Source of the DNA: Acidimicrobiales bacterium
GTDB taxonomy: Bacteria > Actinomycetota > Acidimicrobiia > Acidimicrobiales > SZUA-35
Length of the DNA stretch: 39,880 nucleotides
NCBI GenBank assembly: GCA_024644005.1
Contig: JAHELU010000013.1
Location: 1 to 39,880, forward strand
Direction of reading: 5' to 3'
Below the pieces are notes generated by a model. The model searched no databases. It was not told the DNA's origin and was given only the letters and a program-made list of their open reading frames with translations. Of this stretch, positions 8,501-15,363 are shown piece by piece (position 1 is the first letter of the stretch; each line of letters opens with the position of its first letter). Made by a program: the position numbers and the translations under genes.

Positions 8501-10405
8501 GCCGAAGTCGAGATCGGTGCCGCCGTGCTCGAGCGAGAAGTCGTAGATCCACATCGGCTCCCGGCCGGCGGGCCGGACCTCGTAGGGCCGCTCGTCGACC
8601 ACGGTGACCCCGAGATTGGTGAGGCTCGGCATCACGGCCGTCAGCGACACCCGGTCGCCGAGGCGGTACAGCTTCAGCTTGAAGGCATTGGCCGGCCGGC
8701 CGGGCTCGCGGTAGACGCTCAGCCCGAGCGAGCCTCGACCGTCGAGCTGCTCCAGCTCTTCGACGTCTGCCGCCGCGGTCCGGGGATCGAAGCTGCCCTG
8801 GTAGTCCTGATCGAAGGCCTCGCCGTAGATCCGCCCCAGTCGTAGCGCCTCGATCTCACCGAAGTGGTAGCTGACAGCGTCGGAGAAGTCGTCGTCCCAG
8901 ACCCGTATCAGCCGCTCGATCGCCGTTTCGAGCTCGGCGTCGTCGACCGTCGGCGGCTCACGGTCGTCGGCCTCCCCGTCGGGAGCGTCCCGGCGCGGAC
9001 CGTCCACCCGCAGCACGTAGCGGAGCCGAGCCAGCACCGACTCCGACATGGCGGCGTCCCAGTCCGCCAGGGTGCCGTCGAAGGCATCGACCAGGAGCTC
9101 CTCGATGCCGGCCCTGGTCGAGGTGTTGTACCGGTCGCGGGGGAGGTACACCAGCACGGTCACGAACCGGCCGAACAGCTCCCGCCGGGAGAACACCCGG
9201 ACCCGGCGTCGCTCCTGGAGGCCAGCGATGGCCACGGCGACGTTGTAGAGCTCGTCGACATCCATCTGCAGCAGGTCGTCGCGGGGGTACCGCTCGAGGA
9301 TGGTCTTCAGCCGCTTCTCGTCGTGGCCATCTGGCGGGTAGTCGGTGCGGGCCAGGACCTCGGCCACCGTTCGACGGGCCCTCGGCAGCGTGGTGACACT
9401 GCGGTTGTAGACCTCGGAGGTGAACAATCCGAGGAATCGGCGCTCCCCGGTCACCACGCCATCGTCGTCGAAGGTCTTCACGCCCACGTAGTCGAGATAG
9501 GAGGCCCGATGGACGGTGGAGCGCGTACCCGCCTTCGTGAGATTGAGCAGGTGCGGTTCCTTGACCTGTTCCCGGGCCGCGGGTGGCATCTCGGCCAACC
9601 GGCGGGGCCGGCCGAGGTGCTCGTCGCCGGCCAGGATCCCCAGCCCCGAGCCCTTGACGATCCGCAGGACCTCCTCGCCGTCCTCGACGCCGAGTCTGTA
9701 GTCCCTCGCTCCGAGGAAGAGGAAGTGGTTGTCGGCCAGCCAGTCGAGCAGCTCTGCGGTCTCGGCCACCTCCGATTCGTCGACCGGCAGGCGGTCGGCG
9801 TCGAGCGATGCCGACACCTCCATCATGCGGTCCCGCATCGGCTGCCAGTCCCGCACGGCCGATCGAACGTCGTCGAGGACCCGGTACAGGTTGTCCTTGA
9901 TGGCCTGGCGGGCCTCGTCGTCGGCCTGGCGGTCGATCTCGACCGACATCATCGAGAGCAGCCGCCGGCCATCCGACAGCTGCGCGGCCGAGCCGAACTC
10001 GGGCTCCCCCGACACGTTGCAGGACATGACCGGGTGGACCACGAAGTGGATCCCGACACCGAGACGGCTGAGCTCCATCGTGACCGAGTCGACGAGGAAC
10101 GGCATGTCCTCGGTCACGATCTGGACGATCGTGTGCTCACTGCCCCAGCCGTCCACCTCCACCCGGGGATCGAGCACCTCTATGGCGATCGTCCCCGGCT
10201 CCCAATTCCGCGCTTCCTCGAAGTGGTTGGCGGCCATGCCGAACAGGTCTTCGACCCGACGAGACTCCAGGTCGGACTCGTCGACGTGGGCGTAGTACTC
10301 CCGCAGGCTCGACGGGAGATCGGTCCGGTCCGGCACGGTGCTGATCGAGTACTCGACCAGGGCATCTGTGACCGTGCCGCCGTCACCGTCTCGACCGGGT
10401 CTCAT
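5567..10405 (-). CDS. gdh: large NAD-specific glutamate dehydrogenase (GDH180 type)
   Basis: A 1612-residue protein of the large bacterial NAD-GDH family, which deaminates glutamate to 2-oxoglutarate. The N-terminal half holds the ACT-like regulatory region, with segments such as TEDMPFLVDSVTMEL and FRFxVHPV-type motifs near the start. The catalytic region begins with GPVARGGLRWSER and the Lys-containing KNAVIVPVGAKGGFV around residues 810-860. The dinucleotide region follows, with VGEGGNLGVTQRGR near 1140 and DNAGGVDCSDHEVNIK after it. The ATG at 10405 is chosen because it gives the normal family length and is preceded by a -10 box exactly 7 nt upstream, as in leaderless genes; the open frame continues to 10522 with unconserved residues. 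It is monocistronic and convergent with the lyase gene. Confidence 0.95.
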   Translation of the reverse strand: MRPGRDGDGGTVTDALVEYSISTVPDRTDLPSSLREYYAHVDESDLESRRVEDLFGMAANHFEEARNWEPGTIAIEVLDPRVEVDGWGSEHTIVQIVTEDMPFLVDSVTMELSRLGVGIHFVVHPVMSCNVSGEPEFGSAAQLSDGRRLLSMMSVEIDRQADDEARQAIKDNLYRVLDDVRSAVRDWQPMRDRMMEVSASLDADRLPVDESEVAETAELLDWLADNHFLFLGARDYRLGVEDGEEVLRIVKGSGLGILAGDEHLGRPRRLAEMPPAAREQVKEPHLLNLTKAGTRSTVHRASYLDYVGVKTFDDDGVVTGERRFLGLFTSEVYNRSVTTLPRARRTVAEVLARTDYPPDGHDEKRLKTILERYPRDDLLQMDVDELYNVAVAIAGLQERRRVRVFSRRELFGRFVTVLVYLPRDRYNTSTRAGIEELLVDAFDGTLADWDAAMSESVLARLRYVLRVDGPRRDAPDGEADDREPPTVDDAELETAIERLIRVWDDDFSDAVSYHFGEIEALRLGRIYGEAFDQDYQGSFDPRTAAADVEELEQLDGRGSLGLSVYREPGRPANAFKLKLYRLGDRVSLTAVMPSLTNLGVTVVDERPYEVRPAGREPMWIYDFSLEHGGTDLDFGKVAVFVEEAFEAVWAGEVEDDGFNRLVLLAGLAATEVAVLRAYARYLQQVRFAHSPLFIEQTLAEHPTVVRLLFDYFSARFDPDGDGDTAAVEAELVEAIDGIKSLDHDRVLRRFYNLIRSTIRTTWAQRTEDGSRRSYLAFKFACGDIDELPDPRPQFEIFVYSARFEGLHLRAGPVARGGLRWSERSEDYRTEVLGLVKAQMVKNAVIVPVGAKGGFVLKRRPDDPAAVPEEVVATYQLFISGLLDLTDNLVEGRVVPPPDTKRYDGDDPYLVVAADKGTATFSDIANDLALSRGFWLGDAFASGGSNGYDHKGMGITASGAWESVKRHFRELGLDVQAEPFTVVGIGDMSGDVFGNGMLRSRHTKLVAAFDHRHIFIDPDPDPERSYDERQRLFDLPRSSWDDYDRSIISAGGGIYERLAKRIELSPEAMAALGTDVESLTPEDLISTVLRAPVDLLWNGGIGTYVKASDESHAEVGDKANDHIRVDGDQLRVSVVGEGGNLGVTQRGRIEFARMGGRIYTDAIDNAGGVDCSDHEVNIKILLDEIVADGDLTTKQRNELLVDMTDEVAMLVLSNSYRQSLALSVARVDAPSLIDVHARYLDELEQHGLLTRSLEALPDGDERRLAGLGLTTPELAVLSAYTKNNLSEQLLASKVPDDPAMETLLVSYFPVQLRERFADRIGLHQLRREIIANRLSNLVVDRAGVSMVYRLGQETSAPPPEIAAAHFAAWQIFDLERVVRSVNGHDGIMAVDKQLEVHLGCRQLAERATRLLLRNRPTPFDAGAAIADLAKPVAETTAGLAEDLVGTDLDKFETAVEELTASGASAELARWGAALPSAVAALDIVTVATESGEDVRTVAATHFAVADALDLTWLRDRILALPRDNQWSTLARLTLRTDLYTDHRLLTAQVIDRSNDEAEPAARVEEWLHRNRLEVDRYRQTMVAIRATATDLTSLLVAAREVRNLINRTQTVGT

Positions 10406-10412
10406 CGGATCA

Positions 10413-10418
10413 ACAGTA
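10413..10418 (-). promoter_or_regulatory. leaderless -10 box for glutamate dehydrogenase
   Basis: The minus strand reads TACTGT, a TAnnnT -10 hexamer ending 7 nt before the ATG at 10405. Transcription would begin at or next to the start codon, and no Shine-Dalgarno sequence is visible, consistent with a leaderless actinobacterial mRNA. Three 10-bp repeats lie 66-95 nt upstream of the start. Confidence 0.5.
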
Positions 10419-10470
10419 GCCCCTTCGGGCTGGGACCATCGGAGAACCGCCGGGTTTGGCGCCGTTGCCG

Positions 10471-10500
10471 CTCGTGACTGCTCGTGATCGCTCGTGAGCG
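10471..10500. repeat. three 10-bp tandem repeats upstream of glutamate dehydrogenase
   Basis: CTCGTGACTG, CTCGTGATCG and CTCGTGAGCG follow one another without gap, sharing CTCGTGA in each unit. The period of 10 bp would place the units on one face of the helix. They sit upstream of the leaderless glutamate dehydrogenase promoter and could be a regulator site; they could equally be a simple slippage repeat. Confidence 0.6.
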
Positions 10501-10517
10501 ACCGCCTCGGCGAAGCC

Positions 10518-10620
10518 GTCACCGGTTGCTGTCGGGGCCCCGGGGGCCACGGTCGCAGTCGTCACCGGTTGCTGTCGGGGCCACGGTCGCCCCGTCGCAG
10601 TCGTCACCGCTTGCGACCGG
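10518..10620. repeat. 42-43 bp direct repeat, about 2.5 copies
   Basis: Units begin at 10518, 10561 and 10603, each opening with GTCACCG(G/C)TTGC. The first two continue with TGTCGGGGCC and a GC-rich tract. The third, partial copy overlaps the stop codon of the small membrane protein gene, so the array appears to have grown from that gene's 3' end. The first unit contains a GC-only palindromic stretch. Confidence 0.65.
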
Positions 10621-10915
10621 CGACCTCGGCCAGGACGAACACGATGCTCGCCACGCCGAGGGCGCTGCAGGCCACCAGGCCGACGACCGGCTCGTCGGCG
10701 ACGATCGCTGCGATGCCCAGCACCAGATTGGCCAGCGCTGCGATGACGAGTGACCCGCCGACGACCCTGACCGGCAGCGCACCCTTCGGACCTCGATCGG
10801 ACGGCGAGGCATCGGTGACCTCGGCGACGATTGCGGCGTCCTGGCAGGCGACGATTTCGGCGGTGTCGGGAACGACCTCTGGTTCTTCTTCACTCCAACC
10901 CGGTACCAGTTCCAT
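10604..10915 (-). CDS. small two-helix membrane protein, unknown function
   Basis: A 103-residue protein. About 50 acidic, soluble N-terminal residues are followed by two hydrophobic helices (roughly 56-78 and 80-100) and a basic C-terminal tail, G-R-K-R. The start at 10915 is supported by an AAGGAGG ribosome site 8-9 nt upstream; this site lies inside the 3' end of the preceding gene, which it overlaps by 26 nt, so the two are probably co-translated. No family is recognised. A tandem DNA repeat begins exactly at its stop codon. Confidence 0.7.
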   Translation of the reverse strand: MELVPGWSEEEPEVVPDTAEIVACQDAAIVAEVTDASPSDRGPKGALPVRVVGGSLVIAALANLVLGIAAIVADEPVVGLVACSALGVASIVFVLAEVAGRKR

Positions 10916-11792
10916 CGTTTCCACCCTCCTTGGTCGTCGACCCCGCACGTCGAAATCCCTCGGTTGCCTGCCTCGATCTCGGCTGACGCAACCGTCGGCC
11001 GCTCGCCCGATAGCGGCTCGTCCTCTGGCTCGCCTGCTGGCTGGTATTCAGGTCACCATCTGTCCTCGGATGGCGGCTATCGGCCCGTGGCGGCCAGTCA
11101 TCGCCCGGGCCCGGCCCATCAACGCTCTCGTCCGCCCGCTCCTCGGACAGCTCTTCGAGGAGTGCTTCGGCCGGGCCGACGAACTCGTGGTCGGGCGCTC
11201 CGGCTGCGGTCGACGCAAAGGTGACCGTCAGCTGCCACCGACCGAGCCGGTCGCGCTCGTCCTCCATGCCGGCATCGACGATCCGGGGATCGACGGCGGC
11301 CAGTCGCCGCACCTGCGCGTGCAGCTCTCCGAAGGAGTGGGTCCCGTAGGGTCGGACCGCCCAGGTGACACTGGCCGGGAACGCGTAGCTCGGCAGCATC
11401 GAGAGCCGGGGGGCGGCCAGTACCGGACGGAGTCCGTCCGGGGTGCTGTAGTAGTTGCCCGAGAAGATGATCGACACGTCCCGACCCTGTCGAACCGAGG
11501 CGTCTGCAAGGGCAGCCGGCCACCGCCGACGGAACCGGCAGGCCTGACTCCAGACCCAGACCAGCCGCCCGGCCGAGCTGGCGCCGCGGGAGGCGGCCAG
11601 GACGGCGAGATCGTCGACGGCGACCGCTGCCGGTGGGAGCCACGCAACCGGGAGCCCGATGGCGAGGCCGCCGCCGAAGAGCAGGAGCCCGAGCGGATGA
11701 CCGACGAGGAGCCACGCCAACCAGCGCAGGGCGACCAGCCAGAACGCCACCAGCGGATGGCCGGCCAGCACGGCCCGGCTCACCGCACGCAT
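10890..11792 (-). CDS. membrane-anchored protein of unknown function, possible TraB/FtsK N-terminal remnant
   Basis: A 300-residue protein starting at the ATG at 11792, which has AGGAGGG 6 nt upstream. The N-terminus has two hydrophobic segments (about residues 12-36 and 37-58), then a basic Arg/Trp-containing region (RFRRRWPAAL, about 106-115), a mixed globular part to about residue 220, and a Ser/Arg-rich, probably disordered tail. The order of two membrane helices, then R-R-W and a small alpha/beta region, recalls the N-terminal part of FtsK/TraB transfer proteins on actinomycete integrative elements, but no ATPase follows. That relation is a weak inference. It diverges from the XRE regulator and overlaps the next membrane gene by 26 nt. 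Confidence 0.6.
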   Translation of the reverse strand: MRAVSRAVLAGHPLVAFWLVALRWLAWLLVGHPLGLLLFGGGLAIGLPVAWLPPAAVAVDDLAVLAASRGASSAGRLVWVWSQACRFRRRWPAALADASVRQGRDVSIIFSGNYYSTPDGLRPVLAAPRLSMLPSYAFPASVTWAVRPYGTHSFGELHAQVRRLAAVDPRIVDAGMEDERDRLGRWQLTVTFASTAAGAPDHEFVGPAEALLEELSEERADESVDGPGPGDDWPPRADSRHPRTDGDLNTSQQASQRTSRYRASGRRLRQPRSRQATEGFRRAGSTTKEGGNDGTGTGLE

Positions 11793-12127
11793 CGCCGCCC
11801 TCCTGCAAGGTGCGGCCCTATGATCGCCAATGGAGTTTCTCCAAATATGCGATATAGATCGACCGGTGGTGGTGGCATCATCACTCCATCGGGAAGGCAG
11901 ATCGCCCGAATGCACCCCCATGACGCCACCGGGACACGGATTGGTTACCAGCCGTTATCAGTGAAAAGCCGTTGTCACACTCGTCGTCGAAAGCGGAGGA
12001 TCCACCGGCCTCACGCTCCGCGGCCGACACGGCGGCGAACGCCACGATTGTCAGACCGGCTGGTTACGGTAAGTGCTCATCACTACACTACGCCCACGCT
12101 GTGTAGCCGAAGCCGGAAGGGGGCTCT
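11793..12127. promoter_or_regulatory. 335-bp divergent intergenic region with direct and inverted repeats
   Basis: No gene is seen here. Visible structure: an 11-bp direct repeat AGCCGTT(A/G)TCA at 11950-11960 and 11967-11977 (17 bp apart); an inverted repeat of 10/11 matches, GTTACCAGCCG at 11944-11954 with CGGCTGGTTAC at 12057-12067; and a dyad CTACAC-N12-GTGTAG at 12083-12106. All lie on the side of the XRE/DUF5753 regulator, so they are candidate operator sites for it or its partner. Confidence 0.5.
12083..12106 (+). promoter_or_regulatory. dyad overlapping the regulator promoter (candidate autoregulatory operator)
   Basis: CTACAC and GTGTAG form perfect inverted arms of 6 bp separated by 12 bp. 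The left arm overlaps a plausible -10 hexamer TACACT (12084-12089), and the dyad spans the expected transcription start of the regulator at 12128. The position fits repression by the XRE protein itself; binding is not shown by sequence alone. Confidence 0.45.
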
Positions 12128-12991
12128 GTGGCAACCTCACCCGTAGTGGCCCGCTGGGAGCTCTCGCGGCGACTCGCGTCGAGACGCAAGGAGCTCGGCC
12201 TCGACGTCAAGGCGATCACCGACCACCTCGGCTTCACCCGCAACTACTGGTCGGCGGTGGAGAACGATCGCACCCTGATCGCCGCCGACAAGCTCGCGAT
12301 CCTCCTCGATCTCCTCCAGTTCGAGGAACCGGATCGTACCGAGCTGGACCAACTCCGCGCCGACGCCCGCCAACGCGGCTGGTGGGACGCCCGACCTTCG
12401 CTGGAGGGGGACGCAAAGCGCTTCTACGGTCTCGAAGACGGCGCCACTCGAATCAGAACCTACGAGAGCCTCATCATTCCCGGTCTCCTCCAGATAGAGG
12501 ACTACACACGAGCATTGATCGGGGCCGATCCGTTCAATCGGCCTGTCGACGTGGACCGAGCGCTCGAGCTACGAAAAGCGAGGCAGGAGAGACTGCTCTC
12601 CGGCAATCGCATCGAGTTCGTCGCCCTGATGAGTCAGGCTGCGCTCACTCAGCAAGTCGGTGGGCCGAAGCTCCAGGCCCGCCAACTCGATCACATTGCG
12701 GATCGAATCGAAGAAGCGACCAGCGCTATCGAAGTGAGAGTCCTGCCCTTCGAAACCAACCCCGGCATCATCGCGAGCTCGTCGACACTCGTCTTCTTCG
12801 ACTTCGAAAGCGCTCAGCTCCCCACGATTGCCTGGCAGGAAGCGATCCGACCACTCGACGTCGTCGAGTCGAACGATGAGCAATTCAATCGCCTCAAACT
12901 TGCGTGGGATGACGGCATCCGCAGAAGTCTGAGTCGCGAGGCCAGTCTCGAGATGATCAAACGAGAATCAACACTGGTGCTGAAGCGATAG
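12128..12991 (+). CDS. XRE-family regulator with DUF5753 domain
   Basis: A 287-residue protein with an N-terminal helix-turn-helix (about residues 12-65; RRKELGLDVKAITDHLGFTR covers the first helices) and a DUF5753 domain (about 95-280), including the characteristic R-T-Y-E-S-L-I-I-P-G-L-L-Q segment and a C-terminal LVFFDF-type strand. This architecture is the common actinobacterial regulator normally encoded beside a small DUF397 protein, as with WhiJ-like and BldB-region paralogues. The GTG start at 12128 is preceded by GGAAGGGGG. The coding sequence is clearly richer in A/T and in non-G/C third positions than the surrounding genes, suggesting horizontal acquisition. The DUF397-like partner follows at 13235 after a 243-bp gap, not directly as is usual. 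Confidence 0.92.
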   Translation: MATSPVVARWELSRRLASRRKELGLDVKAITDHLGFTRNYWSAVENDRTLIAADKLAILLDLLQFEEPDRTELDQLRADARQRGWWDARPSLEGDAKRFYGLEDGATRIRTYESLIIPGLLQIEDYTRALIGADPFNRPVDVDRALELRKARQERLLSGNRIEFVALMSQAALTQQVGGPKLQARQLDHIADRIEEATSAIEVRVLPFETNPGIIASSSTLVFFDFESAQLPTIAWQEAIRPLDVVESNDEQFNRLKLAWDDGIRRSLSREASLEMIKRESTLVLKR

Positions 12992-13234
12992 GGCAATTCA
13001 GGTCATAGTGCTGCGGCTTTCGACCTGATCTCGATGTCGCCGCTAGAACCTGCCGAAACAGTTATCTACATCGCGATAGCTAGGTACGACTTGGTTATTT
13101 ACAATAGCCAAGTCGTCAAGTACGGTGACCTCGGTCATGGTAGGTGCTCGATACCCGCCACAGCTTGGGCACTCCTCCATGTTCGGAACCGATAGGCTCC
13201 AGCCGCTAGCGATCAGAACCGAAGGGGAACAACG
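12992..13234. other. A/T-richer gap between regulator and DUF397-like gene
   Basis: No convincing gene is seen. The gap contains the strong dyad at 13086-13116 and, at its end, the ribosome site of the DUF397-like gene. A short minus-strand frame (13043-13183) with a CPSCG motif crosses it but lacks a good ribosome site. Confidence 0.5.
13086..13116. promoter_or_regulatory. 12-bp dyad, candidate operator or transcription stop
   Basis: ACGACTTGGTTA and TAGCCAAGTCGT form inverted arms with one mismatch around a 7-nt centre. It lies 94 bp after the regulator stop and 118 bp before the DUF397-like start. No T-run follows on either strand, so an operator or a weak hairpin terminator are both possible. 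Confidence 0.5.
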
Positions 13235-13624
13235 GTGTTTCGAGGAGAGGGTGAGCAGGAAGAGCCGGAGCCCAGTCGCGGGTGGCGCAAAGCCCGTCGT
13301 TGCAGCGCAAGTACCTGCGTAGAGGTGCGCATCGGGAGTGAGAGCGTCGAGGTTCGCGACAGCAAGCAGAACCACCTCGGCGACGCTGATCAGCCGATCA
13401 TCTCGGTGAGCACCGAGCAATGGACGCAGTTCCTGGACGAGATCGCTGGCGTTGCGCCAACCGGCGCGAGCACGGCCATCGCCGTATGCCACACCGCTGA
13501 TGGTGGCGTCACGCTTCGGGACCCATCGACTGGCGTCGTGCTGACTTATGACGCCGACGAGTATCGAGCGTTCGCCGATGGCGTGCGAGCCGGCGAGTTC
13601 ACGCCGGTCTTGGCCTCGGCGTAA
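13235..13624 (+). CDS. DUF397-like protein with two repeats of the domain
   Basis: A 129-residue protein starting at GTG 13235 with AAGGGGAAC just upstream. Residues about 16-70 match the DUF397 pattern: W-R-K-A, a Cys-containing C-S-A-S-T-C-V-E-V, then V-E-V-R-D-S-K and a W...FL helix. Residues about 80-127 repeat it in weaker form: A-I-A-V-C, V-T-L-R-D-P, VLTYDADEYRAFADGVRAGEF. Known DUF397 proteins are usually 60-90 residues with one domain and act with the neighbouring XRE/DUF5753 regulator, apparently as small interacting partners. Two copies in one chain are unusual. It converges with the broken MetE-like gene. Confidence 0.82.
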   Translation: MFRGEGEQEEPEPSRGWRKARRCSASTCVEVRIGSESVEVRDSKQNHLGDADQPIISVSTEQWTQFLDEIAGVAPTGASTAIAVCHTADGGVTLRDPSTGVVLTYDADEYRAFADGVRAGEFTPVLASA

Positions 13625-13636
13625 CAGGACCGGCGA

Positions 13637-14300
13637 CTACCACAAGCGAGCCGAGGCGATGGCGGCGCCGTCGGCCATGGCGGCGAGCTTGGCGTCGGTG
13701 ATGTCCGGGTCGATGCCTTCGTAGCCGGCGAAGGTCGAGAAGCCGCAGTCCGTCTCGGCGATGACCCGCTCTCGGCCGACGATCGTAGCGAACCCTTCGA
13801 TCCGCTGGGCGATCAGCTCCGGGTGCTCAACGAAGAGGGTGGTGGAGTCGATCACGCCGGGCACCAGGATCTCGTCGTCCGGGAGGTCGGCCTCGGCGAA
13901 CGCCGTCCACTCGTGGGCGTGGCGTGGATTGGCCGCCTCGAACAGGAGGGCCTGGGGCTTGGCTCGTAGCGCGATCGGCAACACCTGGCACATCGGGCAC
14001 AGGCATGGGGTCCCTCGTAGGTGCCCCAGCAGATGTGCAGCCGCATCTTCTCGGCCGGGATGTCGGCCACCGCCTGATTGAGCGCGTCGACGTGGAGGTT
14101 GGCCATGGCCTCGTACTCGTCATCCGAGCGATCCTCGAACATCATGTGTCGACCGAGCCCGAGGTCGGGCGAGTCGAGCTGCAACATGTACCCGGCACCG
14201 ACGATGGCCTGGTAGCGATGGCCCCGGGCGACGCCGCGTCGAGGAACCCCTCGACCGGTCCGGTCGGTGCCCCGGCCGCCCGGGGAAACCACGGCTCGGC
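13637..14300 (-). pseudogene. broken cobalamin-independent methionine synthase-like (MetE C-terminal family) gene
   Basis: The 3' part encodes a recognisable C-terminal MetE/epoxyalkane-CoM transferase-like barrel: first AIVGAGYMLQLDSPDLGLG, LHVDALNQAV and LHICWGTYEGPH in one frame, then after about 14005 PIALRAKPQALLFEAANPRH, HPELIAQRIEGFATIVGRER and AETDCGFSTFAG in another. The change of frame right after G-P-H, where the family has a zinc-ligand region, is explained by loss of 4 nt (or 1 nt). A second lesion lies near 14225: AASPGAIA in a third frame is followed abruptly by YQAIV, with about 20 expected residues missing. The N-terminal part is absent, the preceding gene stopping at 14301. 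It is therefore truncated and frameshifted, unless the assembly is faulty. Confidence 0.8.
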
Positions 14301-15362
14301 TCAGCACAGCGCGGGGAGGACCTCGCTCGCCATCAACCGATCGGACTCGGCGGCGCTGTCCCGGTCGGCGCCCATCGTGGCCCCGACCACCACGAGCTTG
14401 GTGAGCCCGAGACCGGCCAGCGCCTGCATCCGATCGACGCACAGCTCTGGCGGACCGACGACGGCGTACGAGTCGACGAAGTCGTCTGGCAGCACCGCGG
14501 CCTGATCGGAGTCGGCCCGGGTGTGGGACCGCATGTCGTAGGCGTCGTGCAGCGCCTCGAAGACCCGCTGCTGGTCGGCGTCGGCCGGGCCGACCACGTC
14601 GCCGTGCATCACCGAGAACCGGGCGAACGTGGACAGGCCGCCCCGGACGAGGGCCCGGGCCCGGTCCTGGTCGGGATGGCAGACGACGTTGACATAGGCA
14701 CCGAACGTCAGGTCGTCCGGATCCAGACCGGCATCGAGCCTGGCCTGGCGGGCCGTTGCCATGCCCCACTCCAGCCGCTCCGGTGATGCCCCGAGGGCGA
14801 ACAGGATGCGATCGGCGTGACGAGCGGCGGCGATCACCCTGGGCCCGGTGGCGGCGACCTCGACGGGGACCTTGGGCCAGCGGCCCGGCAGCCAGTGGAT
14901 GGCGCTGGTGCCGGCGGTGGCTGCAAGCTCCAGCTCGTCGACCGGCGGCGCCACCGCCTCACCGAATTCGAGATCGTCGAAGGGGATCTCGTCGCCCCGC
15001 AGGTAGGCCTGGAGAGCTGCCAGGTAGCGCTCGAACCCCGCGACCCGGGCCGGAGCCCGACCGAGATGGGCCAGCGCCGAGTCGCCACGGCCGATGGCCA
15101 GCTGAGCCCGGCCGCCCGAAACCGACTGGATGCTGGCGATGGCCCCGGCGGTCACGGCCGGGTGGCGGGTCACCGGGTTGGTCACCCCGGTCGACAGCTG
15201 CAGGGTCTCGGTGGCCAGGGCCGCGCTCGTGAGGGCGACGTACACGTCTCCGGACAGGTTCTGGGAGTCGACGACCGAGATACCGTGCCAGCCCTGCTCC
15301 TCGAGCCGTCGGGCCGTCGGCCCCAGGTTCGGCCGGGCCACATGCTGGTAGTAGACCTCCAC
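14301..15362 (-). CDS. LLM-class (luciferase-like) F420-dependent oxidoreductase
   Basis: A 353-residue TIM-barrel protein of the bacterial luciferase-like family, in actinobacteria mostly F420-dependent. Visible family segments are LEEQGWHGISVVD near the N-terminus, LSTGVTNPVTRHPAVTA, SGGRAQLAIGRGDSAL for the phosphate-binding strand, VEVAATGPRVIAAARHADR and the C-terminal VVGPPELCVDRMQ. The start is the GTG at 15362, 1 nt after the stop of the acyl-CoA dehydrogenase, with GGAG upstream; a longer frame would run through that gene antisensewise or out of frame. The pairing with an acyl-CoA dehydrogenase points to oxidation of a CoA-activated or related hydrophobic acid; the substrate is not known. 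Confidence 0.88.
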   Translation of the reverse strand: MEVYYQHVARPNLGPTARRLEEQGWHGISVVDSQNLSGDVYVALTSAALATETLQLSTGVTNPVTRHPAVTAGAIASIQSVSGGRAQLAIGRGDSALAHLGRAPARVAGFERYLAALQAYLRGDEIPFDDLEFGEAVAPPVDELELAATAGTSAIHWLPGRWPKVPVEVAATGPRVIAAARHADRILFALGASPERLEWGMATARQARLDAGLDPDDLTFGAYVNVVCHPDQDRARALVRGGLSTFARFSVMHGDVVGPADADQQRVFEALHDAYDMRSHTRADSDQAAVLPDDFVDSYAVVGPPELCVDRMQALAGLGLTKLVVVGATMGADRDSAAESDRLMASEVLPALC

Positions 15363-15363
15363 G

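Noticed and set aside
13043-13492. A minus-strand frame with a CPSCG zinc-ribbon-like motif (possible short gene from 13183)
   Set aside because: It runs antisense to the DUF397-like gene, has no good ribosome site for the inner ATG at 13183, and one Cys pair alone is weak evidence.
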